NCBI GenBank assembly: GCA_035353335.1 | Contig: DAOPZJ010000006.1 | Coordinates: 37,062-63,412 of the forward strand | Length of the DNA stretch: 26,351 nt | Source of the DNA: Oscillospiraceae bacterium | Lineage (GTDB): Bacteria > Bacillota > Clostridia > Oscillospirales > JAKOTC01 | Direction of reading: 5' to 3' | Shown: piece after piece, positions 1 through 8,647 of the stretch | Position numbering within the stretch: position 1 is the first letter of the stretch | How the letters are laid out: the number at the start of each line of letters is the position of its first letter | Made by a program: the position numbers and the translations under genes | Notes under the pieces: model-generated | Told to the model about the DNA's origin: nothing | The model's database searches: none | The model's input: the letters and a program-made list of their open reading frames with translations, nothing else

Positions 1-1037
1 AGGGGTTTTCCGCCTCCGAAGTTTTCGGCGAACACCGCGACTTTGATGGCGTCTTTAAACACCGCCGCCGCGATGTCGGCCTCTTTCTTGGACGGGCCTA
101 TCGCGTAATATCCCAATCCCTCAACGCCGACGATTTTCGGCAGCCCGTTTTTGCGCTTCTGATAATCGACGATGGCTTTGGAAAGCGTATCGGCATCCGG
201 CGCGCAAAACGCCGCTTCATCTTTGCAGTAGACCATGTGGTCGGGCGAGAAGGTGGTGTGGATTTTCATAAATTCCGCTTTGCTCTGTGCAAACTTCGCG
301 ATCTCCGCGTCGGTGCAGAACACCGCGAAGACGTCTCCGCCGCAGATGCCGCGGATCGCCGCGCCGAGCATCGCCGCCGTCTCGAGGTCAAACGAAATCT
401 CGGAAAAGTCCGGCTTTTTGGCAATCACGCTGCGCAGCGCGGAAAGGAATGCGTCAAACTTGACGTCAATTTCTTCCTCGCTCTCGCCGCCGAGGAAAAT
501 CCCGTGGTTTTCGAGCAGGATGTAGTCCGGGTTTTTGCCGTGCGATTCGGCAAACGCCTTGATCTCCCCGGCAATCTCGGTCGCGAGCACATAGCCGGGC
601 ATGATCGGGCGCACCCAGATGCCCTTGTCGCCGAACAGCTTGTCAAAAGCCGCTTTTCCGTTTTTGCCGCAGGTCATGCCGTTGATTTCGGCGGGATGCA
701 GATGCAGCACGTATTTGGACGGAATCGCGTCGTGCAGCAGCGTCTCGACGGAGGGGCGTTTGGCTTCGCCGGGCACTCGCGCGGCCATCATATCGGCAAG
801 CACCGCGGCTTCCCTCGCGTCGGTGTCGGCGGGATATTTCTTTTCGAAAATCGCCGCCAGCGCTTTGCGTCCGAGCTTGACAAATTCCTCAGGCTTGATG
901 GTGGCAAGTGAGGTGCCGGAGCCTTTGATGTAAAGGAAATCGGCGTCTTTGTACGACGTATTGCCGCCGCCCGCGAGCACATATTCGGGATTCACCCCGT
1001 ATTTGTTGGATATTTTCGCGATGGTCTCAAGTGACAT
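1..1037 (-). CDS. Class II aldolase/adducin-family protein, probable rhamnulose-1-phosphate aldolase (3' end off the window)
   Basis: This gene reads from an ATG at 1037 down to base 1 with no stop, so about 345 residues are visible and the C-terminus is missing. Family motifs are clear. GGGNTSYK near residue 23 and IKGSGTSLA near 37 match phosphate-binding loops of class II aldolases. VLHLHPAEING holds two of the histidines expected to bind the catalytic zinc, and LLENHGIFLGG supplies the next. Class II aldolases cleave sugar phosphates such as L-rhamnulose 1-phosphate into DHAP and L-lactaldehyde. It lies 33 bases downstream of rhaA in the same operon, which supports that substrate. The sequence resembles the aldolase half of bifunctional RhaEW-type proteins (aldolase plus dehydrogenase) more than short E. 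coli RhaD. Whether a dehydrogenase domain follows cannot be seen. An AAAGG ribosome site precedes the ATG. The fold is secure; the exact substrate is inferred from context. Confidence 0.8.
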   Translation of the reverse strand, partial: MSLETIAKISNKYGVNPEYVLAGGGNTSYKDADFLYIKGSGTSLATIKPEEFVKLGRKALAAIFEKKYPADTDAREAAVLADMMAARVPGEAKRPSVETLLHDAIPSKYVLHLHPAEINGMTCGKNGKAAFDKLFGDKGIWVRPIMPGYVLATEIAGEIKAFAESHGKNPDYILLENHGIFLGGESEEEIDVKFDAFLSALRSVIAKKPDFSEISFDLETAAMLGAAIRGICGGDVFAVFCTDAEIAKFAQSKAEFMKIHTTFSPDHMVYCKDEAAFCAPDADTLSKAIVDYQKRKNGLPKIVGVEGLGYYAIGPSKKEADIAAAVFKDAIKVAVFAENFGGGKP

Positions 1038-1070
1038 GGATATTCGACCTTTCTTTTGTATAACGGTTAT

Positions 1071-2405
1071 TTATCTTTTCGCCAGCACATCGGCTTCGTA
1101 TTTCTTGACTTCGGCAAGCCATGAGCCGCGCACCGGCACATTGCGTGTCAGGCAGTAATAATCCCAAACCGCGCCGAGCGGATAGGACTTATATTCTTCG
1201 GTCAGCGCCAGCCGCGAAGTGTTGTCGCCCGCGAGTTCCGCGGACTTCAGATCGGCGACCGGTTCGAGCAGGGCGGAGAGCAGCATCTTCTTGGTGTTGC
1301 GCGCGCCGACAATCCAGGCGGCGAGGCGGTTGATGGACGCGTCGAAATAGTCGGTCGCGATATAGGTGCGGGAAAGCGCGTTGCAGCGCACGATCTCGCT
1401 CATCAACGCGCGAAGTTCGTCGTCCATGATGACCACGTGGTCGGAGTCCCAGCGGATGGGGCGCGAGACGTGCAGCAGCACTTCGGGCATAAAGCAAAGC
1501 AGCGCCGAGAGCTTCTGCGCGATCGATTCGGTCGGATGGAAATGCCCGGTGTCGAGCGTGACCATGGTGTTTTTGCGCGAAAGGGCGTAGCCCATATAGA
1601 ATTCATGAGAGCCGGGGACATAGGCCTCGCTGCCGATGCCGAAAAGTTTCGATTCGACCGAGTCCTTGGTGTAAGCCGTGTTCAGATGTTCGCGGAAGAT
1701 GCGGTCAAAAGAGTCGATCAAACGCTCGCGCGGGCCCATTTTGTCGATGGGGTTGTCCTTGCAGCCGTCGGGGATCCAGTGGTTGACGACGCAGAGCTTG
1801 CCGGTTCTGCGGCCGAAATATTCGCCCACGCGGCGGCTGCGGATGGCATGCTCGATCCAGAAGCTGCGGATGCCCTCGTCGGCGGAGGCCAGCGTATAGC
1901 CGCTGTCGGCTTTCGGGTGAGAGAAGAAAGTCGAGTTAAAATCCAAACCCACCTTGTTGGCGACGGCCCAGTCGGCCCAGCCGGAATAGTTCTCCGGTTC
2001 GATCTTGTCGCGGTCGGGTTTTTGTTTGGAGGTGATATAGTTGGCGTGGACGTTGACCTTTTTCGGGCCCGGGATCATCGACATCGTCTTTTCAAGGTCT
2101 GTAAAAAGCTGTTCGGAGGTGCGGGCTTTGCCGGGATAATTTCCGGTCGCCATAATGCCGCCGGTCAGCGCGGTGTCCTCATGCTCAAAGCCGGAAACGT
2201 CGTCGCCCTGCCAGCAGTGCAGGGAGAGATCGACCGAATCGAGTTTCGCGATCGCAGCGTCGGTGTCGACGCCGATGGCGGAATAGGTATCCTTCGCCAG
2301 TTTATACGCGCCGTAGATTTTGGCCTCATAGGTGCCGTCTTTGACGAAAGCGGCGATTTCGTTGGCCGCCTCGCGCAGTTTCTTTTCAAGTTCGTCTGTG
2401 TTCAT
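1071..2405 (-). CDS. rhaA: L-rhamnose isomerase
   Basis: RhaA converts L-rhamnose to L-rhamnulose, the first step of cytoplasmic rhamnose breakdown. The protein has strong family signatures over its whole length: LSLHCWQGDDVSGFE near the N-terminus, a GGIMATGNYPGKAR segment, KVNVHANY, and TLDTGHFHPTES, which carries metal-binding Asp and His residues. Length is about 444 residues, slightly longer than the roughly 420 usual for the family. Two ATGs lie six bases apart, at 2411 and 2405. The AAGGAG site is only one or two bases from the first but about seven from the second, so I start at 2405. It lies between the propeller hydrolase gene (19 bases upstream) and the class II aldolase gene (33 bases downstream) and is very probably co-transcribed with both. 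Confidence 0.96.
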   Translation of the reverse strand: MNTDELEKKLREAANEIAAFVKDGTYEAKIYGAYKLAKDTYSAIGVDTDAAIAKLDSVDLSLHCWQGDDVSGFEHEDTALTGGIMATGNYPGKARTSEQLFTDLEKTMSMIPGPKKVNVHANYITSKQKPDRDKIEPENYSGWADWAVANKVGLDFNSTFFSHPKADSGYTLASADEGIRSFWIEHAIRSRRVGEYFGRRTGKLCVVNHWIPDGCKDNPIDKMGPRERLIDSFDRIFREHLNTAYTKDSVESKLFGIGSEAYVPGSHEFYMGYALSRKNTMVTLDTGHFHPTESIAQKLSALLCFMPEVLLHVSRPIRWDSDHVVIMDDELRALMSEIVRCNALSRTYIATDYFDASINRLAAWIVGARNTKKMLLSALLEPVADLKSAELAGDNTSRLALTEEYKSYPLGAVWDYYCLTRNVPVRGSWLAEVKKYEADVLAKR

Positions 2406-2424
2406 GGTCATTCTCCTTTAATAA

Positions 2425-3444
2425 TTACTGTTTTATGATAAAATCACGCTCATATAACGAGCAGCCCCGGATTTGACCTTTCGGGGCATCGTCCACGAGA
2501 TAATAGACGATGTAGATTTCGCCGTCATTGAACTGCACCCAGCCCGAATACCCGATGTCGGAAACGGGGCTTCGGTCATAATCGATCGGCATGATGCGGG
2601 TCGCGCATTTGCCGCGTTCTTCTGCCAAAACGGAGTCCCTGTCGGTCAGTCCCGCGAAAAAGTTTTGAGTCCAGTGCCCGAGCCAGCCGTTTCCGCCCTG
2701 TAAAAACCGGTGCGTGATCAGGATATTTCCGCTCTTTAAGACGCCGGAGACGGGCCGGTGGCAGCCGGGCAGCGGAAAGTCCGTGACCTTGCCCCAGGTC
2801 TTGCCGCCGTCGTGTGAGACGGCTTTTTTGCAGTCATACCCGAGGAACGAATTTTCACGCATAAAAGCAATTAAATCATCCCCGAGCGGTAAAATCGAGG
2901 CCTCGCAGAGATTCAGCCCGTCTACCGCGGCCAGCGTGATACGGTCGCCCCAGGTCGTGCCGCCGTTTTCGCTGATCCATAAAAATTGCCGCAGCCAGCC
3001 GCCTTCTTTCCGGTGCGCGGATAAGAACAGTTTTCCCCGATACTCCAGCAGCTTATCCGGCACGATGCCGCCGCAGCCGGTACCCTTCGGCTCACTCCAG
3101 TTTTCCCCGTCCTTTGAAAAAAGAACAAAGTTTTCCGACTTGTCTTCGTTTTCAAGGCCGAAAATCCGGTCGGTGATGACAGCAAGCCCGCCGTTCACAA
3201 CCGAGATGCGCGCGCAGTTGAAAAACCCGCTTTTGACTTCGTGATCGCTTTCGCCGAGCAGTACCTTCGGTTCACTCCAACTTCGGCCCCGGTCGGCGCT
3301 CTTTGTGAGCATTATGCGCGAATCGGTCCGGTCGCCGTGGTGGGTCGTACGGGTAAAGACGCAGTAAAGCGTATCTTTGAACAGCACCGCGTCGGGAAAC
3401 GCCTGGTAATAGCGATCATCGCGGCTGACGGTAAATTTCTGCAT
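2425..3444 (-). CDS. Asp-box (BNR) sialidase-superfamily beta-propeller protein, intracellular
   Basis: This is a 339-residue protein of the sialidase/Asp-box superfamily. Four Asp-box motifs (S/T-x-D/N-x-G-x-x-W) are visible: S49-W56 (SADRGRSW), S110-W116 (one residue shorter), S158-W165 (SENGGTTW) and S210-W217 (SHDGGKTW). Such boxes mark turns of six- or seven-bladed propellers in sialidases and other glycan-active enzymes. There is no signal peptide or membrane segment, so it should act in the cytoplasm. The ATG at 3444 has GGAGGG eight bases upstream; an open frame further upstream runs through repeat DNA and has no ribosome site. The gene lies between rhaB and rhaA, so a role on a rhamnose-containing oligosaccharide is plausible (inference). 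It could equally be an exo-sialidase or another glycosidase; I cannot assign a substrate. Confidence 0.8.
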   Translation of the reverse strand: MQKFTVSRDDRYYQAFPDAVLFKDTLYCVFTRTTHHGDRTDSRIMLTKSADRGRSWSEPKVLLGESDHEVKSGFFNCARISVVNGGLAVITDRIFGLENEDKSENFVLFSKDGENWSEPKGTGCGGIVPDKLLEYRGKLFLSAHRKEGGWLRQFLWISENGGTTWGDRITLAAVDGLNLCEASILPLGDDLIAFMRENSFLGYDCKKAVSHDGGKTWGKVTDFPLPGCHRPVSGVLKSGNILITHRFLQGGNGWLGHWTQNFFAGLTDRDSVLAEERGKCATRIMPIDYDRSPVSDIGYSGWVQFNDGEIYIVYYLVDDAPKGQIRGCSLYERDFIIKQ

Positions 3445-3476
3445 GATGATACCCTCCATGGGAATCGGAATTTGGC

Positions 3477-3511
3477 GGAAGAGAGGATAGAGCAGAGAAC
3501 AGAGAGGAAAC
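3477..3511. repeat. Degenerate 7-base tandem repeat
   Basis: Five consecutive heptamers can be laid end to end on the plus strand (ggaagag, aggatag, agcagag, aacagag, aggaaac), all purine-rich with AG mostly at the end. They lie in the rhaB-hydrolase gap, directly next to the twin hairpins. Confidence 0.55.
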
Positions 3512-3512
3512 C

Positions 3513-3574
3513 GTAGGGGCGAACTTTGTTCGCCCGCCGCCTTCTTGACTGTAGGGGAGGATATCATCCTCCCG
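3513..3574. repeat. Two copies of a REP-like palindrome (GTAGGGG...CCCG)
   Basis: Two short palindromes sit 38 bases apart. Each starts with GTAGGGG, ends with CCCG, and has an 8-bp perfect stem with a 3-base loop. The first pairs 3517-3524 with 3528-3535 (gggcgaac/gttcgccc). The second pairs 3555-3562 with 3566-3573 (gggaggat/atcctccc). The flanks are shared but the stems differ and co-vary, which suggests one family of mobile or structural repeat rather than chance. They lie in the 167-base gap between rhaB and the hydrolase gene. Confidence 0.65.
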
Positions 3575-3611
3575 TCTACCGTGGAAAAGGAAACGGGAAA
3601 TATCCTTCGAT

Positions 3612-5093
3612 TTATTCCTTCAATCCGCAGACGCCCAGATAGCGCTGATACGCTTCGTTCCAGACCGCCGTGTCGATGGGCCGGTAGGTGACTACGTCAA
3701 ACGATTTGGCAATGCAATCGCGCGCCTCATGCACATCTTTGAATTCGCCCTCCGCGATCAGCTGCATGCAGACATTGCCGATTCCCGTGGCCTCAATCGG
3801 GCCCGCGACGACCGGCCTGCCGAGCGCGTTCGCGGCGAACTGGCACAGCAGTTTGTCTTTGACGCCGCCGCCGACCAGATGGATGACGTCGAGCGGATAA
3901 CCGAGCAATTTTTCAAGATTCGCCGTGGCGTAACGGTAAGCCATCGCCAGCGATTCGGTGATGCAGCGGGAATAATCTCCGATGCCCTCGGGCAGCGGTT
4001 GGTTTGTGCGCTCGCAATATTGTCTGATCCGCGCGGGCATGTCGCCGGGGGTCTTGAACATCTCGTCGTCGGGGTTGACAAAACGAGAAAGCGGTTTTGA
4101 CTGCGCCGTATAGTTATCAATATCCTTAAACGAGAGATTGCGGCCCTCACGGTTCCATTGGTTTCGGCATTCCTGCATCAGCCAAAGGCCCATGATATTT
4201 TTCAAAAACCGGGCGGTGCGGTTGACGCCGCCCTCGTTGGAATAGTTGAGTTCGTAAGTGGCGTCGGAGATGAGCGGTTTGGGCAGTTCCGCACCGAGCA
4301 GGGACCAGGTTCCGCAGGAGATAAAGGCGAATTTCTCATCTTTCGCCGCCGGGACGGCAAGGACGGCCGAACCGGTATCGTGTTCCGCGACGGCGCAGAC
4401 CTTGACGGGTTTACAGCCGGTCTGCTTGCAGACGTCCCCGTTCAATACGCCTTTCGGAGTGCCCGGTTCGACGAGCGGCGCGAAAATATCCGAAGGGATC
4501 CCCAGCTTTTTCAGCAGTTTTTTATCCCAGCCGCCGGTTTCCGAATTCAGCAGCTGAGTGGTGGAGGCCATCGTAAACTCGTTGGTTTTATTGCCTGTTA
4601 AGAAATAGCACAGCAGATCGGGAATCAGCAGCAGCGTTTTTGCGTGTTTAAGCAGTTCAGGGCGGTGTTTGGCAAGAGAATAGAGTTGAAAAATCGTGTT
4701 GAACCACATAAACTGGATGCCCGTCCGGTAATAAAGCGGCTTTTTGCCGGTGATTTTAAAGACCTCGTCGGGGATGCCGTCGGTACGGGAGTCGCGGTAG
4801 TGTATCACGTTTTCAAGCAGTTTGCCGTTTTTGTCGAGCAGTCCGAAATCGACGCCCCAGGTATCGATGCCGACAGAGTCAAACTCGTGTCCCCCGATGA
4901 CCGCTTTTGAAATGCCCTGCAAAATCTCGTGATAAAGCCGCAGAAAATCCCAATATAACGTACCGTTTACGGTGACGGGATCGTTTGAAAAACGATGGAT
5001 CTCCTCGAGGGTTATTTTACCGTCGGTCAGAGAGCCGATGACGGCCCGTCCGCTCGACGCGCCGAAATCGAATGCGAGAACCTTTTTGGCCAT
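3612..5093 (-). CDS. rhaB: Rhamnulokinase
   Basis: RhaB phosphorylates L-rhamnulose to L-rhamnulose 1-phosphate with ATP. The protein is 493 residues, the normal length (about 489 in E. coli), and belongs to the FGGY carbohydrate kinase family. The N-terminus has the actin-fold phosphate loop (LAFDFGASSGRAVIG). GIDTWGVDFGLLD and YRDSRTDG are typical of rhamnulokinases, and VIHLVGGGVKDKLLCQ is the second nucleotide-binding region. The ATG at 5093 has GGAGG about six bases upstream. It is the first gene of the minus-strand rhamnose operon, directly behind a recognisable promoter. The 167-base gap to the next gene holds repeats, so downstream expression might be partly uncoupled. Confidence 0.96.
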   Translation of the reverse strand: MAKKVLAFDFGASSGRAVIGSLTDGKITLEEIHRFSNDPVTVNGTLYWDFLRLYHEILQGISKAVIGGHEFDSVGIDTWGVDFGLLDKNGKLLENVIHYRDSRTDGIPDEVFKITGKKPLYYRTGIQFMWFNTIFQLYSLAKHRPELLKHAKTLLLIPDLLCYFLTGNKTNEFTMASTTQLLNSETGGWDKKLLKKLGIPSDIFAPLVEPGTPKGVLNGDVCKQTGCKPVKVCAVAEHDTGSAVLAVPAAKDEKFAFISCGTWSLLGAELPKPLISDATYELNYSNEGGVNRTARFLKNIMGLWLMQECRNQWNREGRNLSFKDIDNYTAQSKPLSRFVNPDDEMFKTPGDMPARIRQYCERTNQPLPEGIGDYSRCITESLAMAYRYATANLEKLLGYPLDVIHLVGGGVKDKLLCQFAANALGRPVVAGPIEATGIGNVCMQLIAEGEFKDVHEARDCIAKSFDVVTYRPIDTAVWNEAYQRYLGVCGLKE

Positions 5094-5127
5094 GACTACC
5101 TCCGAAAAACATTTTTAGACGATTCCT

Positions 5128-5156
5128 ATTTTAACACAGCCAAAATCCCAATGCAA
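5128..5156 (-). promoter_or_regulatory. Predicted SigA promoter of the rhamnose operon
   Basis: On the minus strand a -10 box TAAAAT (5128-5133) lies 17 bases from a weak -35 TTGCAT (5151-5156). The -10 matches consensus at five of six positions and the -35 at three, which would suit a regulated promoter. No regulator gene lies nearby in the window. Confidence 0.55.
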
Positions 5157-5265
5157 CCAAAAAACCTGCCGAAATCCGTTAAAACAGGTACAATTTGCAT
5201 CTTCCCGGGGCAATTCACTAAATCATGGAAAAACGCGCGCTCCGGCGCCGGAAAAATGCGGGGAA

Positions 5266-5294
5266 TTGACAATCGGCGGCATAAAAGCTATAAT
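5266..5294 (+). promoter_or_regulatory. Consensus SigA promoter of mnmE
   Basis: TTGACA (5266-5271) and TATAAT (5289-5294) are both exact consensus boxes with a 17-base spacer. Transcription should begin near 5301, giving a leader of about 45 bases before the mnmE GTG. It is the strongest-looking promoter in the window. Confidence 0.9.
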
Positions 5295-5346
5295 TTTTGG
5301 GCGATTTGGTTGAACGGATCGCAAAAAAACGCAGGGAGGCGAAACG

Positions 5347-6705
5347 GTGAAAACGGACCACGGCAATACCATCGCTGCAATCTCAACGCCGCTCGCAGCC
5401 GGCGGCATCGCCATGATCCGGATCTCCGGTGAAAAAGCGATTGAAATCGCGCAAAAGATATTCATTCCCGCGGGGAAACCTCTGAACGAACTGAACGGAT
5501 ACAGCGCCGCGTACGGGCATTTCACCGATAACGGCGAAACCTTTGACGACGGCGTCGCCGTCATTTATAAAGCGCCTCACAGTTACACCGGAGAAAACGT
5601 CTCCGAGCTCTGCTGCCACGGCGGCGTCTTTCTGGCTCAAAAAGTCCTGAAAACCGCAGTTGAAGCCGGCGCTTGCCCCGCGCAGCCCGGCGAATTCACG
5701 CGCCGCGCTTTCGAAAACGGCAAGCTCTCGCTGACGCAGGCCGAGAGCGTGGTGAACCTGATCAGCGCGGTCGGCGATTCTGCGCTCAAAGAGGCGAATG
5801 CCGCGAAAAGCGGCGCGCTCGCGAAAAAAATCGATTTAGTCAAAACCGACTGCATCAACGCGGCAGCCGACGTCGCCGCCTTTTTGGAGTATCCGGACGA
5901 AGACGTTCCGGCGCCCGTCGGCGTGAAAGAAAAACTCGTCTCCGCAATCGGCAGGTGCGAAGAACTCATTCGAAATTTCGACAACGGGCAGGTTTGGCGC
6001 GAAGGCCTGAAAACCGTGATCGCCGGAAAGCCCAACGTCGGAAAATCCGCGATCATGAATTTGTTGGCCGGATGCCCGCGCTGCCTCGTGACCGCCGCCG
6101 AGGGCACGACCCGCGACGTGGTCACCGAAAGCGTGCGGCTCGGCAGCGTTTTATTGAACCTTGCCGACACCGCAGGAATCCGCCTGAGCGACGATGAGAT
6201 CGAGCGGCTCGGCATCGAAAAGACCAAAAGCGAGCTGGAAACGGCGCAGCTGGTTTTGGCGGTGTTCGACGGCGCCCAAAAACTCGACGGCCGCGACCGC
6301 GAAGTCATCAGACTCTGCAAAGAGCTGAAAACCGTCTGCGTCATCAACAAAAACGATCTGCCCCAGATCATCGAGCAAAACAAGCTTGAAAACGAATTTA
6401 AAACGATTGTGAATATCAGCGCGTTCGATGAAAACGCCGTGAAAATACTCGAAGAAGCGATTAAAAGCGAGATCGGCGCGGCACAACCGCAGGAAGGGAT
6501 TTTTAACGTCCGCCAGCGCGACTGCCTGAAACGAGCCAAAACCGAATTGGAAAAAACCCTGTGTGATCTGACAGCGGGCATCACAGCCGACGCAACCCAG
6601 ATCGGGATCGAAGCCGCAATCTCGGCGCTGTGCGAACTGACCGGAGAAAATGTTCCGGAGACGCTGATCGACGAGATCTTTTCGCGATTTTGCCTCGGAA
6701 AGTGA
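5347..6705 (+). CDS. mnmE: tRNA uridine-5-carboxymethylaminomethyl(34) synthesis GTPase MnmE
   Basis: MnmE (TrmE) works with MnmG to add the carboxymethylaminomethyl group to wobble uridine 34 of certain tRNAs, using a folate C1 unit and GTP. The 452 residues have normal length and order: an N-terminal folate-binding domain starting DTIAAIST-like (NTIAAISTP), a helical domain interrupted by the G domain, and the C-terminal FCLGK (448-452), whose Cys is the conserved C-(I/L/V)-G-K residue. G motifs are visible: GKPNVGKS at 227-234, DTAG at 274-277 and NKND at 334-337. The start is a GTG at 5347 with GGGAGG seven bases upstream. mnmG follows after 13 bases, so the two partners are co-transcribed. 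Confidence 0.97.
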   Translation: MKTDHGNTIAAISTPLAAGGIAMIRISGEKAIEIAQKIFIPAGKPLNELNGYSAAYGHFTDNGETFDDGVAVIYKAPHSYTGENVSELCCHGGVFLAQKVLKTAVEAGACPAQPGEFTRRAFENGKLSLTQAESVVNLISAVGDSALKEANAAKSGALAKKIDLVKTDCINAAADVAAFLEYPDEDVPAPVGVKEKLVSAIGRCEELIRNFDNGQVWREGLKTVIAGKPNVGKSAIMNLLAGCPRCLVTAAEGTTRDVVTESVRLGSVLLNLADTAGIRLSDDEIERLGIEKTKSELETAQLVLAVFDGAQKLDGRDREVIRLCKELKTVCVINKNDLPQIIEQNKLENEFKTIVNISAFDENAVKILEEAIKSEIGAAQPQEGIFNVRQRDCLKRAKTELEKTLCDLTAGITADATQIGIEAAISALCELTGENVPETLIDEIFSRFCLGK

Positions 6706-6718
6706 AACAGGAGAACCT

Positions 6719-8647
6719 ATGATCGAATATCATGCCGGAAAAATTGATGTTGCCGTCGTCGGCGCGGGGCATGCGGGAATCGAAGCGGCGCTCGCGGCGG
6801 CCCGGCTTGGCTGCGAGACGGTTTTGTTCACTCTGAATCTCGACGCGGTCGCGAACATGCCCTGCAATCCGTCCATCGGCGGCACGGGCAAGGGACAGCT
6901 TGTGCGCGAACTCGACGCGCTGGGCGGGCAGATGGGCAAATCCGCCGACGAGGTCTGTCTGCAGAGCCGCATGCTCAATCTCGGAAAAGGGCCCGCGGTG
7001 CGCAGTTTGCGCATGCAAAGCGACCGGCCGCGCTATAAGACGCTGATGAAAAAAATCATCGAGCAGCAGCCCCGTCTTCAGCTCGTGCAGGCAGAGATCA
7101 CAGCCGTCGAATATACTGAAGACAATCACCTGATCCTTAAGACCGGGCTCGGCGCAATATACCATACTAAATCGGTAGTCATTGCGGCCGGCACCTATTT
7201 GAAAGGGAAAATCCACATCGGCGAAGTGAATTACGAAGCCGGGCCGGACAATATGCGCGCCGCGTCCGGACTCTCCGATTCGCTCAAAACCCTCGGCATC
7301 CGGATGCTGCGTTTCAAGACCGGAACTCCTGCGAGAGCCGACGGAAAGAGCATCGATTATAACGCCCTGGAGCGGCAGGAGGGCGACAGACCGCCCGAGG
7401 CCTTTTCTTATGATACCGATCCGGCTGCGCTGAGAAACGATTTTCCTTGTTATATCGCCTGGACCAACGAAAAGACCCACGAGATCATCCGGAAAAATCT
7501 GCACCGTTCTCCTTTATACGGCGGCGTGATTGAAGGCATCGGCCCGCGCTATTGCCCGAGCATTGAGGACAAAGTCGTCCGGTTCGCCGACAAGACGCGC
7601 CATCAGATCTTTATCGAACCGACCGCCGCCGAAAGCTGCGAAGTTTATATTCAAGGCATGTCCTCGTCGCTGCCCGAAGAAGTCCAGCTCGAATTTCTGC
7701 GCACCATCAAGGGCTTTGAGCATATCAAAATCATGCGCACCGCTTATGCCATCGAATACGACTGCTGCGACCCGATTCAACTGGCCCCGACCCTCGAATT
7801 CAAAGATTTCCCCGGCATTTTCGGCGCGGGGCAGTTTAACGGCACCAGCGGATACGAAGAAGCGGCGGTACAGGGTTTTGTCGCGGGCGTAAACGCCGCA
7901 AATAAAATTCTGGGTAAACCGGAATTTATATTATCGCGCGAGAACAGCTATATCGGTACATTGATAGACGACATCGTCACAAAAGGCGTCGTCGATCCCT
8001 ACCGCATGATGACCTCGCGCTGCGAATACCGGCTTGTGGTCCGGCAGGATAACGCCGACCTGAGAATGACGCCGCTCGGGCGCGAACTCGGGTTGATCGA
8101 TGACGACCGCTGGGCGCGGTTTTTAAAGAAAAAAGAGCAGCTCGAATCAGAGCGCAGGCGCGTCAGAGAGACCACGATCAAACACAGCCCCGAACTGAAC
8201 GCGTTGCTTGAACAGACCGGCTCGCTGCCGCTTTCGGGCGGAATCCGGCTTTCGGAACTGCTCAAAAGGCCGCAGATTTCCTATGCCGACCTTGCGCCGT
8301 TTGACCCATCGCGCCCCTTGCTGCCCGAAGACATCGGAAACGAAATCGATATCGAATATAAATATGAGGGCTACATTCGAATCCAGCAGGAACGCATCGA
8401 AGAGCTTCGGCGCATTGCGGTCAAAAAACTGCCGCCCGACGTCGATTATAAAACCGTCGGCGGGCTCCGGCTGGAAGCAAAAGAGAAGCTCAACAAAATC
8501 AAGCCCCGCGACCTCGGACAGGCCTCGCGCATCTCCGGCGTGACGCCCGCAGATCTTGCCGTGCTTTCCGTGTGGCTCGTGAAACAAAGCAAAGAGGCAA
8601 ACAGCTTCCAGAAAGATTTGGCAGTCGAAAGGGCGGACGAAAAATGA
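6719..8647 (+). CDS. mnmG: tRNA uridine-5-carboxymethylaminomethyl(34) synthesis enzyme MnmG
   Basis: MnmG (GidA) is the FAD-dependent partner of MnmE in wobble-uridine modification. The 642 residues fit the family (about 630). The Rossmann FAD motif GAGHAG is at 15-20, followed by the family signatures NMPCNPSIGGTGKGQLVRELDALGG (given here only as a landmark at about residues 45-69) and FKTGTPAR. The C-terminal part carries YKYEGYI and a DYKTVGGLRLEA-type segment of the tRNA/MnmE-binding domain. AGGAG lies six bases before the ATG. Its last four bases overlap the start of rsmG (ATGA), a sign of translational coupling. Confidence 0.97.
   Translation: MIEYHAGKIDVAVVGAGHAGIEAALAAARLGCETVLFTLNLDAVANMPCNPSIGGTGKGQLVRELDALGGQMGKSADEVCLQSRMLNLGKGPAVRSLRMQSDRPRYKTLMKKIIEQQPRLQLVQAEITAVEYTEDNHLILKTGLGAIYHTKSVVIAAGTYLKGKIHIGEVNYEAGPDNMRAASGLSDSLKTLGIRMLRFKTGTPARADGKSIDYNALERQEGDRPPEAFSYDTDPAALRNDFPCYIAWTNEKTHEIIRKNLHRSPLYGGVIEGIGPRYCPSIEDKVVRFADKTRHQIFIEPTAAESCEVYIQGMSSSLPEEVQLEFLRTIKGFEHIKIMRTAYAIEYDCCDPIQLAPTLEFKDFPGIFGAGQFNGTSGYEEAAVQGFVAGVNAANKILGKPEFILSRENSYIGTLIDDIVTKGVVDPYRMMTSRCEYRLVVRQDNADLRMTPLGRELGLIDDDRWARFLKKKEQLESERRRVRETTIKHSPELNALLEQTGSLPLSGGIRLSELLKRPQISYADLAPFDPSRPLLPEDIGNEIDIEYKYEGYIRIQQERIEELRRIAVKKLPPDVDYKTVGGLRLEAKEKLNKIKPRDLGQASRISGVTPADLAVLSVWLVKQSKEANSFQKDLAVERADEK

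Noticed and set aside
1431..1442. GACCACGTGGTC palindrome as a parS site
   Set aside because: It shares only the CACGTG centre; the flanks do not match the GTT...AAC arms, and it lies inside rhaA coding sequence.
5241..5252. TCCGGCGCCGGA palindrome between rhaB and mnmE as an operator
   Set aside because: GC-rich 12-mers like this arise easily here, and it is not at a regulatory distance that singles it out.
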